This document shows, piece by piece, positions 56,934 through 64,000 of a DNA stretch of 64,000 nucleotides. The translations under genes were made by a program, and so were the position numbers. This DNA is from Myxococcales bacterium. Lineage in GTDB: Bacteria; Myxococcota_A; Polyangia; Haliangiales; Haliangiaceae. Where the stretch lies: contig CANKMW010000005.1 in assembly GCA_947483555.1 (NCBI GenBank), forward strand, positions 91,225-155,224, read 5' to 3'. The notes beneath the pieces are model-generated. The model was given only the letters and a program-made list of their open reading frames with translations. It made no database searches and was not told where the DNA came from. Positions within the stretch are counted from its first letter, which is position 1. Each line of letters starts with the position of its first letter.

Positions 56934-57237
56934 GCCGCGCATTCTAGGGCCTGTCCCCGAATACAGCGCGCCGCCAGTTGCTGATCAGCCGGGGCGGTGC
57001 CGCTTTGCCCACCGTCTCGACGGCATCGTGGATGACACCGCGCGCGACCGAGGTGCTGGGCGTTGCATCGCGCCTGGGCCAGCGTCGACGGCGGGACCTC
57101 GATCGCCCGGCCGCCGGCGTCGTGCCAGGCGCGGTCGCAGCTCTCGCACACCGTGGGGGCGATCTGGTACTGCGCGCGGCCCGGTCCGCGCCCGCCGTGT
57201 CCGAGATCCGACCGCGCGGGCTACGGACCGCAGCGGG
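56930..57237 (-). pseudogene. Remnant of a DUF222/HNH-type endonuclease gene
   Basis: An open frame without start whose first part has strong coding signature: GRAQYQIAPTVCESCDRAWHDA and RAIEVPPSTLAQARCNAQHLG. This resembles the region just before the HNH core in bacterial DUF222/HNH proteins. After about 57030 the sequence loses homology-like character in this frame, while another frame (VIHDAVETVGKAAPPRLISNW) has a coding-like signature. The catalytic HNH part is missing. Likely a frameshifted and truncated pseudogene; family assignment rests on memory of the motif. Confidence 0.4.
56941..56946 (-). promoter_or_regulatory. TAGAAT box deciding the DUF169 start
   Basis: TAGAAT on the minus strand, 7 bases before the ATG at 56933. 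Confidence 0.5.
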
Positions 57238-57437
57238 CGCCGCCGCCCGTAGGGCGGGCGCTTCCGTGCGGGTGCGCCTCGGCGGACGGCTCTGACTCTC
57301 CTCACCGACGCCTCCCGGAGCGTCGCGACGACGGCCTGAAAGGTGCACAAGCAGTCCCCAGCAGGACGGCTCCCACTCCACATCGGGACGCCAGTCACCC
57401 GCGCGTCCCGGGTGCAGCGATCCCAAAAGAGCTTGGT
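57238..57437. other. Intergenic stretch between the HNH remnant and the ice-binding-like gene
   Basis: About 200 bp without an ORF of clear codon signature. A lower-GC patch with CCCAAAAGAGCTTGGT precedes the ATG at 57438 and may hold the promoter; no TAnnnT box is adjacent. Confidence 0.3.
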
Positions 57438-58418
57438 ATGAGCAACCCCCGCAAACGATCCATCGTCCCGATCCTCTTCCCTTGCGCGCTGCTGGCGTCG
57501 CTGGGGTGCACCCCAGCATCGTCGACGACCGACGAGGCGGCTCCGCTCGGCACCGCGGCCAACTTCCTGGTGCTGGCCGCCTCGACGGTGACCAGCACCG
57601 GCCCGACGGTCATCGAGGGCGACCTGGGCCTGAGCCCGGGTAGCGCCATCACCGGGTTCCCCGCCGGCCGGATCGACGGATCGGTGCACCTCGCCGATGG
57701 CCCCGCCGAGCAGGCGCAGAGCGATCTGTTCGCGGCGTGGAACCTGCTCAACGCCGAGCCGTGCGAGTTCACCCTGGATGATCGCGAGCTCGGCGGCCTG
57801 GTCCTCACCCCCGGCGTCTACTGCTTCACGTCGCCGTCCGCAGCGCTGACCGACCAGCTCACCCTCGACGCGCAGGGCAACGCTGACGCCCGGTTCGTGT
57901 TCCAGATCGAGAGCACCCTGGTCACCGCCAGCAGCTCGTCGGTGATCATGATCAACGGCGGCAGCGACTGCAACGTCTTCTGGACCGTGGGCAGCTCGGC
58001 CACGCTCGGGACCAGCACCACCTTCATCGGCAACATCCTCGCCTTGGCGAGCATCACCCTGAACACCAACGCGAACGTCTCGGGGCGCCTGCTGGCCCAC
58101 ACCGGTGCGGTCACGCTCGACAGCAACACGATCAGGCTCGATTGCGAGCCCGACACCACCACCGGCCCCGACGGCGGGATGGGTGAGGTCGACTCGACGC
58201 CGGCGCGCTGCGGCGACCAGGCGCTCGACGCCGGCGAGCAGTGCGACGACGGCAACCTCGTCGATGGCGACGGCTGCGCCGCGGACTGCACGATCGAGAT
58301 CCCGCCACCGCCACCGTCGGTCTGCGGCAACGGCATCCTCGAGTTCGGCGAGCAGTGTGACGATGGCAACGACAACAACATCGACGGCTGTACCAACAGC
58401 TGCTACGTCACGACGTGA
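57438..58418 (+). CDS. Ice-binding-like (DUF3494) lipoprotein with Myxo-disulfide repeats
   Basis: 326 aa. Signal peptide with lipobox SLGC (about C24). Residues about 38-235 match the DUF3494/ice-binding-protein beta-helix: LGTAANFLVLAASTVTSTGP, GDLGLSPGSAITGFP, LGGLVLTPGVYCF, FQIESTLVTASSS and TSTTFIGNILALASITLNT. Two Cys-rich units follow (CGDQALDAGEQCDDGNLVDGDGC and CGNGILEFGEQCDDGN), the Myxococcus disulfide repeat. In myxobacteria DUF3494 proteins may be adhesins as well as ice-binders. The start of the next gene overlaps its stop (GTGA). Confidence 0.88.
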   Translation: MSNPRKRSIVPILFPCALLASLGCTPASSTTDEAAPLGTAANFLVLAASTVTSTGPTVIEGDLGLSPGSAITGFPAGRIDGSVHLADGPAEQAQSDLFAAWNLLNAEPCEFTLDDRELGGLVLTPGVYCFTSPSAALTDQLTLDAQGNADARFVFQIESTLVTASSSSVIMINGGSDCNVFWTVGSSATLGTSTTFIGNILALASITLNTNANVSGRLLAHTGAVTLDSNTIRLDCEPDTTTGPDGGMGEVDSTPARCGDQALDAGEQCDDGNLVDGDGCAADCTIEIPPPPPSVCGNGILEFGEQCDDGNDNNIDGCTNSCYVTT

Positions 58419-60073
58419 ACACGACCACTCACGCGCTGGTGGCGGCGTTCGCTCTGTCCGCGTGTGTGGCTGACCCCGGCATCGGTGAACCCGATGCCGG
58501 GGTCGTCGGTCCGGACCACCGCTTTGATCCGGCCCACGTCGTCGAGGTCGAGCTCGAGCTCGACCCGGCCGACTGGGATCGCCTGCGCACCCAGACCCGC
58601 AGCTGGATCGAGATCTACGCCGCCTGCCTCGCCGCTCCGTTCCCGAGTCCGTTCACCTACGTTCCGGCGACCGTCACGGTCGACGGCGTGCGAGTCGAGG
58701 ACGTCGCGGTGCGCAAGAAGGGCTTCCTCGGCTCGCTCAGCGACGACAAGCCGAGCCTGAAGATCGGGTTCGGCGACGGCCTGACGCTCAACAACGCGCA
58801 GCAGGACCCGTCGTACCTGCGCCAGTGTCTGAGTTACCGCACGTTCGCCGCCGCCGGGCTGCCGGCGCCGCGCTGCAACTTCGCGCACGTCCGGGTCAAC
58901 GGCGCCGACCTCGGGCTCTACGTCCACGTCGAGGCCGTCGATCGCGCGTTCGTCGCCCGTCACTTCGAAGATGACGACGGCAACCTCTACGAGGGCACGT
59001 ACAGCGACTTCCGCGACGGATGGACCGCGACCTTCGAGCTCGAGACCAACCGGTCGGCCAACGACCGCCGCGATCTCGACGCGGTGGTCGCCGCGCTGGA
59101 GCGGCCCGACGCCGAGCTGCTGGCCGCGCTCGACGAGGTGGTCGCCGCCGAGCCGCTGTTCGCGTTCTGGGCCGTCGAGGTCCTGATCACCCACCGCGAT
59201 GGGTTCGCCGGCAACGCCAACAACTACTTCGCGTACCACGACCCGACCAGCGACCGGTTCCACTTCGTCCCCTGGGGTGCCGACACCACGTTCGTGCCCG
59301 GCCCCGACCCGTTCGGCACCGGCCTGGTCTCGGTCCAGGCCGGGTCGCTGGCGCCGTGGCGGCTCTATCAGCTGCCCGCGGCGCGCGACCGCTACGTCGC
59401 GACGCTACGCCGGTTGCTCGATCAGATCTGGGACGAGGACGCGCTCGAGGCCGAGATCGACCGGATGGAGACGCTGATCGCGCCCATCGTCGATCCCGAC
59501 CGCAGCCTCGGGCATGCCGCGAGCGTCGACCAGGTCCGACAGTTCGTCCGCGACCGCCGCGCCGCGCTGGTCGCCGAGCTCGATGCCGGTCCACCGGCGT
59601 GGTCGGCGCCGCTCAACAAACCACCATGCCTCGAGACGATCGGGACGATCAGCGGCAGCCTGCAGACCACCTGGGGGACCGTGCTCGCCGATGCGTTTGC
59701 CAGCGGCAGCGGCGCGCTGCAAGCGACGATCGAGGAGGTGACGCTCGACGTCGACGCTGTCGGGGCGGCGGCGGGGTGGGACCCCGACCACGCGTCGCGA
59801 GTCCGGCTCCTGGTGGTCGCCACGCTCGCCGACGGGACCGTCGAGCTGGTGGTCATCGGCGTTGACGCGGCGAGGTTCCGGCCCGGCTCGACCGTGCCGA
59901 TCGACGGCGTCGTCGCGAGCGGCGCGGTCTACCACTACAGCCCGACGACCGCCGCCTACGTCCACGTCGGCCTGGTCGGGCCTGGAACCCTGGAGATCAC
60001 CGCCGCCGCCACGCGCGACGGTGCGCCGATCGCAGCGACCTTTCAAGGCGCGGTGGCGCGCTCGCCGTTCTGA
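58415..60073 (+). CDS. CotH-like secreted lipoprotein
   Basis: 552 aa, GTG start overlapping the upstream stop. Lipobox LSAC. CotH features: RKKGFLGSLSDDKPSLKIGF near 100-120, GADLGLYVHVEAVDRAFVARHF, GNLYEGTYSDF, NANNYFAYHDP and FHFVPWGADTTF. CotH of Bacillus is an atypical protein kinase of spore-coat proteins; secreted relatives are common in many bacteria. A beta-rich C-terminal part (about 410-550) follows. As the partner of the ice-binding-like lipoprotein it may modify or organise that protein at the surface, which is inference. Confidence 0.85.
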   Translation: MNTTTHALVAAFALSACVADPGIGEPDAGVVGPDHRFDPAHVVEVELELDPADWDRLRTQTRSWIEIYAACLAAPFPSPFTYVPATVTVDGVRVEDVAVRKKGFLGSLSDDKPSLKIGFGDGLTLNNAQQDPSYLRQCLSYRTFAAAGLPAPRCNFAHVRVNGADLGLYVHVEAVDRAFVARHFEDDDGNLYEGTYSDFRDGWTATFELETNRSANDRRDLDAVVAALERPDAELLAALDEVVAAEPLFAFWAVEVLITHRDGFAGNANNYFAYHDPTSDRFHFVPWGADTTFVPGPDPFGTGLVSVQAGSLAPWRLYQLPAARDRYVATLRRLLDQIWDEDALEAEIDRMETLIAPIVDPDRSLGHAASVDQVRQFVRDRRAALVAELDAGPPAWSAPLNKPPCLETIGTISGSLQTTWGTVLADAFASGSGALQATIEEVTLDVDAVGAAAGWDPDHASRVRLLVVATLADGTVELVVIGVDAARFRPGSTVPIDGVVASGAVYHYSPTTAAYVHVGLVGPGTLEITAAATRDGAPIAATFQGAVARSPF

Positions 60074-60099
60074 GCCGTCCGAGGGTCCGGTGAATGCAG

Positions 60100-60105
60100 T
60101 AAGAT
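60100..60105 (+). promoter_or_regulatory. TAAGAT box before the zinc-ribbon operon
   Basis: TAAGAT, 9-base spacer, ATG at 60115. Confidence 0.45.
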
Positions 60106-60114
60106 GGCAACGTC

Positions 60115-60816
60115 ATGACGGCCGACGGAAAGGCCACGGCGAGCCCGCACGATCTGATCGACCGACTCGCCGCGGTGGCGCCTGGCTTCGAAAGCAGCGC
60201 GGCACCCGAACCGGCGGTGCTGGCGGCCCGGTTTCGCGCCAGCGGCCGGGTGGTCAACGTTCGGCTCGACGTGGCGGACGAAGCCTGCGCGCCGCTGCAG
60301 ATCACCATCGATGCCGCCGGGCGGGGGGCCGCCTTTCGGTTGCGATGCGAGGCGGCGGTCGTCGATCGCGGCCGCCGGTCCGCCGCCTGGGGGTGGGCCG
60401 AGAGCGAGATGCAAGTGTTCTTCGCGAAGCACGTGTTCGTCTCGAGCCGATTCACGCGAGAGGAGGCGGCGTCCGTTCACGCGATCGAGGACGCCGCCCG
60501 CACGCTGTTGGTCGCGGCCTGCGAAGAGTACAGGTGTTCGATCGCGCTCGCCGACGAGACGCTGTCCGTCGACTTCGACGAGCTCGCACAGTTCATGTTC
60601 TACGCCCGCAAGAAAGGTGCGGCGGATGTCGCGTCTCACCTCGTCGACTTCATCGCGAATCTCGCGCGCGCGGTCGACGGAATTCCGCCCGGCGCTCGCG
60701 CGCGCGAAGCCTTGCCCGAGCCGGTCCGCTGCGAGTACTGCTCGGCGTTCGTCTTCCGGACCAGGGATTCGTCGGCGTGTGTGCATTGCGCCGCGCCACT
60801 CCCCGCGAGCGCCTGA
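60115..60816 (+). CDS. Zinc-ribbon protein A of a two-gene operon
   Basis: 233 aa, soluble. A helical/beta N-terminal part and the segment SRFTREEAASVHAIEDAARTLL, then a C-terminal zinc ribbon CEYCSAFVF...CVHCAAPL (last 30 residues). No family recognised. It overlaps the next gene by TGATG. The second gene has the same C-terminal ribbon and two copies of a related middle segment (see the next entry). The two probably form a complex or serve one process; there is no context to name it. Confidence 0.7.
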   Translation: MTADGKATASPHDLIDRLAAVAPGFESSAAPEPAVLAARFRASGRVVNVRLDVADEACAPLQITIDAAGRGAAFRLRCEAAVVDRGRRSAAWGWAESEMQVFFAKHVFVSSRFTREEAASVHAIEDAARTLLVAACEEYRCSIALADETLSVDFDELAQFMFYARKKGAADVASHLVDFIANLARAVDGIPPGARAREALPEPVRCEYCSAFVFRTRDSSACVHCAAPLPASA

Positions 60817-62069
60817 TGGGGTGGTTCGCGCGCATGTTCGGCTCGGACGCGTCGCGGAGCGTCGCCACACTCGACGATCTGGCCAAGGAACTCGGCCTCT
60901 CTGCGCGTGCGAAACCGCACCCGGAGCAGGGGGGCATCCTCAAAGCGAAATGGAACGGCGCCCTGCTCGTGGTGCGCCACACGGGTGACCGGGCCAGCGA
61001 GTGTCGGCTCCGGTTCGCACCTCTGGACGGCACCTTCAGGCTCGACTACGACCGGCGGGACCGCAAGAAACCTGTCGTCCCCCTACCCGCCGCAACGCCG
61101 ACGGAGGACGACGACGACGACGACGACGACGACGGCAAGCGTGACCCGGACCTGCACCTGGGCGGAGGCGTCACGGTCCACGGCCACGATTGGCGCGGAT
61201 TCGCCGCGCTGCCTGAGCCCCTTCGTGCACGCCTTCACAAGGGCATGATCGCGAACCGTATCCGCTTGCTCGTCGCCTGTAGCGAAGAGCTCACGCTCGA
61301 CTTCGACACCGGACCACAAGCGTTCCTCGAGCACATCGCTGGGGCGCTTCGACTGGCGATGGAGCTGAGCCAGGCGCGCGGGTTGGCGCCAGCGAGCCGC
61401 GAGGAGAATCGAGGCAAGACGTGGACGGTCCCGCAGATCGCCAGTCGCTTCGCCCGGTTGGTCCCCGGCGCCACGGTAGAGGACTTCATGGACGACCCGA
61501 GGTCCCCCTTGCACGCGGCGGTCTTCTTCGAGCACGCAGGCACGCCCGCGCGCCTCGCGTTCTATCGCACGGGCGAGGACACGTGCAACGTATGGCTCGA
61601 GGTCAGGGCCGAAGGGGTCCACGGCAGCTTCAAGGTGATCTCCGTGACCGATCCGCCAGCCGACGGCGACGGACCGAGAATCTTCGTATCGCCGCGCGGC
61701 TACGTCGAAGGGGAGCGGACCGGCCACCAGCTCGCACGCGTGCTCTCGCTTCCCGGCGAGGAGCGGCAACGCCTCCTCTCGCTGTGCGAGACGAACCTGG
61801 CGCTTTCGCTCGACGAGCAACTCCTGTCGCTCCTCGTGTGCGAGGTGTTCGCGTTTCTCGCCCGGCTCGAGCAGCCGGGATTCGAACAGCCACTCCTGGC
61901 CGCGGTCGCGGAGCTCGCAGCGATCGCACGTGCCTTCCCACCGCAAGCCAAGGTAGATGCCGAGGGGGCGCGCGCCATCGAATGCGCGTTTTGCGGCGCG
62001 ATGTTCGCGTTATCTCCGCAAACTCCTGCCTGCGCCCGTTGCGGCGGCGCGGCGCAGTCGGCGACGTAG
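60816..62069 (+). CDS. Zinc-ribbon protein B, paralog of A with an internal duplication
   Basis: 417 aa. N-terminal about 85 residues are a basic beta part, then a run of nine Asp (about 98-107), then two units that resemble the middle of protein A: one around 125-190 (RLLVACSEELTLDFDTG...FLEHIAGALRLAMELSQ), the other around 300-385 (LLSLCETNLALSLDEQLLSLLVCEVFAFLARLEQ). The protein ends in CAFCGAMFALSPQTPACARCGG, the same zinc ribbon type as A. No known family. The Asp run could bind basic partners or calcium. Soluble, no signal peptide. Confidence 0.7.
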   Translation: MGWFARMFGSDASRSVATLDDLAKELGLSARAKPHPEQGGILKAKWNGALLVVRHTGDRASECRLRFAPLDGTFRLDYDRRDRKKPVVPLPAATPTEDDDDDDDDDGKRDPDLHLGGGVTVHGHDWRGFAALPEPLRARLHKGMIANRIRLLVACSEELTLDFDTGPQAFLEHIAGALRLAMELSQARGLAPASREENRGKTWTVPQIASRFARLVPGATVEDFMDDPRSPLHAAVFFEHAGTPARLAFYRTGEDTCNVWLEVRAEGVHGSFKVISVTDPPADGDGPRIFVSPRGYVEGERTGHQLARVLSLPGEERQRLLSLCETNLALSLDEQLLSLLVCEVFAFLARLEQPGFEQPLLAAVAELAAIARAFPPQAKVDAEGARAIECAFCGAMFALSPQTPACARCGGAAQSAT

Positions 62070-62224
62070 GCCATGCCGGCAGCGGTGCCGCGCACCTCCG
62101 AGCATAGGCGTCGGAGACGGCTGGGCCTCGGGCCTCGGACCTCGGGCTGACTACCCCACACCACACCGTCGGCGGTCCCGACGGGCTTGGCGGCGCATCG
62201 CGCGATCTCTAGGATCGAGGGAGG
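62070..62224. other. Intergenic region with CCTCGG repeats and a TAGGAT box
   Basis: 155 bp. Contains a short tandem CTCGGG/CCTCGGA run (about 62127-62150) and, next to the vWA gene, TTGGCG-17-TAGGAT (62187-62215), the best match to a full sigma70-type promoter in the window. Confidence 0.4.
62210..62215 (+). promoter_or_regulatory. TAGGAT box before the vWA gene
   Basis: TAGGAT with 9-base spacer to the ATG at 62225, TTGGCG 17 bases upstream as a possible -35, and a GAGGGAGG Shine-Dalgarno overlapping the spacer. Confidence 0.5.
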
Positions 62225-64000
62225 ATGATCCGCCACCTCCTCCTGGGTGCGGCGCCCGTGGCATTGCTCGCAATGGTCCACGCCCGCGCCGACGCTGCAC
62301 CATGTGTCCCCACCGCCGGCGATCTCGTGGTCGACGGCAGCACCTGCCAGCTCTCGGGCGTGCAGACCTTCGACGAGGTCCGCGTGATCAACGGCGGCGT
62401 CATCGAGGTCAACACCCACGACGGCAGCGCCAACAAGATCCTCACCGGAAATCTGGAGCTGCGCGCGCGTACCATCCTGATCGGTGCCGGCTCGCGGATC
62501 ACCGCACGTGGCCGCGGCTACCAGACCCGGATCTGCGGCGACGGCACCGGACCCAACCCGACCGCCGCCGGCCGTGGCGGTTGTTCGTTGCGCGACTCGG
62601 GCGGCGGCGGCGCGCACTTCGGCGGCGGTGGCCGCGGCACCAGGGACAACCCGGTCACGTTCCCGTCGGGCTACGAGGAGGACTGCGGCAACTCGGTCAC
62701 CTACAACGGCATGGGCGTGCCGAGCTGCACGGCCGTCAACGATTGCCGCAACGGTGACGGCCTGCCCACGGTGGCGGGCGCGGCCTTCTTCCACTCGATC
62801 TACCAGCCCGAGTTCGGCGCGTCGGGCGGCGACAAGGGCTGCCGCGACGGCGATGGCACCACCGTGAACGTCTCGGGCGGCGGCGGCGGCCGCATCGTGC
62901 TCGCCGGCCTCGACGGCGGCAGCGGCCAGGTCACGATCGACGGCACGCTCGACGTCAACGGGCGTCGCGGCTGCGGCAACGGCAACGACTCGGCCGGTGG
63001 CGGCGCCGGCGGCACCATCTTCGTCGTCGGCGAGGACGTCGTCATCGGAGCCACCGCGGTGGTCACCGCCGCCGGCGGCCTGGGCGGCGACACCCAGGGC
63101 CTGTCGACCGATCCCACCGGCGAGTGCGTGGCACCGGCCCAGCAGGGCACCCAGGCCGACGACTGCGGCGGCGGCGGCGGTGGCGGCATCGTCTCGGTCC
63201 TGTCGGTGACCTCGACCATCAACGACCGCGCGGTGTTCAGCGTGTCCGGCGCGGCCGGCGGCGTGAGCACGATCTGCCGCGGCGAGGCCGGCGGTGGCGT
63301 GGGCGAGCTGCAGATCTCGGGCGGCTACGTCGGCGAGTTCTGCGACGGCTTCGACAACGACTTCGACGATCAGATCGACGAGAACATGCCGGTGCTCAAC
63401 TGCGGCATGGCGTCGATGCCGTCGTGCATGGGCGGCGTGCCCCAGACCTGCGCGCCCAACGTGCCGGCCTGCCAGGGCCCGGTCAACGACAGCCGCGCCC
63501 GCTTCACCATCATCGTCGACACCTCGGGCTCGATGCTGGGAACGCTGGGCGGCGTGCCCACGTTCGGCGACGGCACCGTCGGCCACCCGGGCCTCGATCA
63601 CAACGCCAATGGCCTGGCCGACGACTCGCGCCTGTTCAAGGCCAAGAACGCGCTCAACCAGGTCATCTCCGCGTACCCGCAGATCGACTTCTCGCTGGCC
63701 CGCTACCACCAGGATCAGTCGATCGATCGCAGCTGCCAGATGGCCCACAACTTCGAGTGCGCGGCGATCTGCTGCAGCTACGACAACCCGGTCGGCAACA
63801 CCGGACCGGCGCCGGTGCCGGCCTGCACCGTCAACGGTGGCTCGAGCGGGATGCTGGCCGTGCTCAAGGACTCGACGGCGGACGAGGAGTGCATCAACTA
63901 CGCCGGCAACTGCGGGCCACCGCGGCGCGGCGCCGACATCCTGGTCGGGTTCGGCGCCGACATCAACCAGCACCTGCGCTGGCTCGACGGCGCCGAGACC
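62225..64000 (+). CDS. Secreted Gly-rich protein with vWA domain (3-prime truncated by window end)
   Basis: 592 codons with no stop before the window ends. Signal peptide (about 1-24, ending ADAAP), a Gly/Asn-rich beta-helix-like part (about 25-370) with many C-x-G loops, then FCDGFDNDFDDQIDEN at about 372-387, the MopE-type motif of myxobacterial surface proteins. From about 425 a von Willebrand factor A domain begins with the MIDAS motif DTSGS (D432, S434, S436). It probably binds metal and extracellular partners; the end and possible MYXO-CTERM tail lie outside the window. Confidence 0.8.
   Translation, partial: MIRHLLLGAAPVALLAMVHARADAAPCVPTAGDLVVDGSTCQLSGVQTFDEVRVINGGVIEVNTHDGSANKILTGNLELRARTILIGAGSRITARGRGYQTRICGDGTGPNPTAAGRGGCSLRDSGGGGAHFGGGGRGTRDNPVTFPSGYEEDCGNSVTYNGMGVPSCTAVNDCRNGDGLPTVAGAAFFHSIYQPEFGASGGDKGCRDGDGTTVNVSGGGGGRIVLAGLDGGSGQVTIDGTLDVNGRRGCGNGNDSAGGGAGGTIFVVGEDVVIGATAVVTAAGGLGGDTQGLSTDPTGECVAPAQQGTQADDCGGGGGGGIVSVLSVTSTINDRAVFSVSGAAGGVSTICRGEAGGGVGELQISGGYVGEFCDGFDNDFDDQIDENMPVLNCGMASMPSCMGGVPQTCAPNVPACQGPVNDSRARFTIIVDTSGSMLGTLGGVPTFGDGTVGHPGLDHNANGLADDSRLFKAKNALNQVISAYPQIDFSLARYHQDQSIDRSCQMAHNFECAAICCSYDNPVGNTGPAPVPACTVNGGSSGMLAVLKDSTADEECINYAGNCGPPRRGADILVGFGADINQHLRWLDGAET

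Overview
The window is high-GC DNA (roughly 70 percent by eye) that reads as a chromosomal segment of a myxobacterium-like organism, most likely Myxococcota of the Haliangium/Kofleriaceae type. The grounds are: many lipoproteins whose lipobox is followed by Asp/Gly-rich linkers, MYXO-CTERM-like tails (Gly-Cys, hydrophobic stretch, Arg cluster), three Hanks-type Ser/Thr kinases (two with TPR tails), a Myxococcales-type sigma factor, an AgmX/PglI-type protein, Myxo-disulfide repeats and an IgGFc-binding-type lipoprotein. No rRNA, tRNA, CRISPR array, prophage or insertion sequence was recognised.

Layout. 1-2.2 kb: an atypical SDR oxidoreductase followed by about 450 bp of hexanucleotide repeats. 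2.2-4.9 kb: an OmpR-type regulator and its histidine kinase. 4.9-10.3 kb: a PPC-like lipoprotein, an OmpA-family protein, a Ser/Thr kinase with a DUF4388-like tail and a lone GspC-like protein. 10.3-16 kb: metabolism (glyoxalase II, aldo/keto reductase, then homoserine acyltransferase, an unknown and cystathionine beta-synthase, i.e. sulfur amino acid synthesis). 16-21.3 kb: an AgmX/PglI-type protein, pterin dehydratase, EamA transporter, FHA-sigma54 activator and an MBL-like protein. 21.3-32 kb: an M1 aminopeptidase with HEAT repeats, a series of secreted proteins (Gly-rich lipoprotein, degenerate zincin, PHB-depolymerase-like esterase, MsrB-MsrA fusion, TerB-like, IgGFc-binding-like) and two very small genes. 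32-38 kb: fumarase, membrane protein, NtrB/NtrC-like pair and a DUF4240 protein with a Lys-rich repeat. 38-45 kb: small membrane proteins and a large secreted operon (frameshifted small gene, PA14/P-domain lipoprotein, MYXO-CTERM protein). 45-47 kb: SprT-like/DUF2786 and DUF1963 proteins. 47-56 kb: a sigma factor divergent from a zinc-finger Ser/Thr kinase, a TonB-dependent receptor and another TPR kinase. 56-64 kb: DUF169, a broken HNH-type gene, an ice-binding-like lipoprotein and CotH pair, a two-gene operon of zinc-ribbon proteins, and a von Willebrand A protein that runs off the end.

Two organising features stand out. First, at least 21 genes have a TAnnnT hexamer ending only 6-10 bases before the start codon and usually no Shine-Dalgarno sequence, which predicts many leaderless or near-leaderless mRNAs; this pattern also decides several start codons and supports very small genes. 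Second, convergent genes are packed tail to tail with 1-15 bp (in one case a shared CTAG) between stops, while co-directional partners overlap by ATGA, GTGA or TGATG. Gene remnants with clear coding signature lie near 37.1, 47.1 and 57 kb, so the segment has a history of small deletions and frameshifts.
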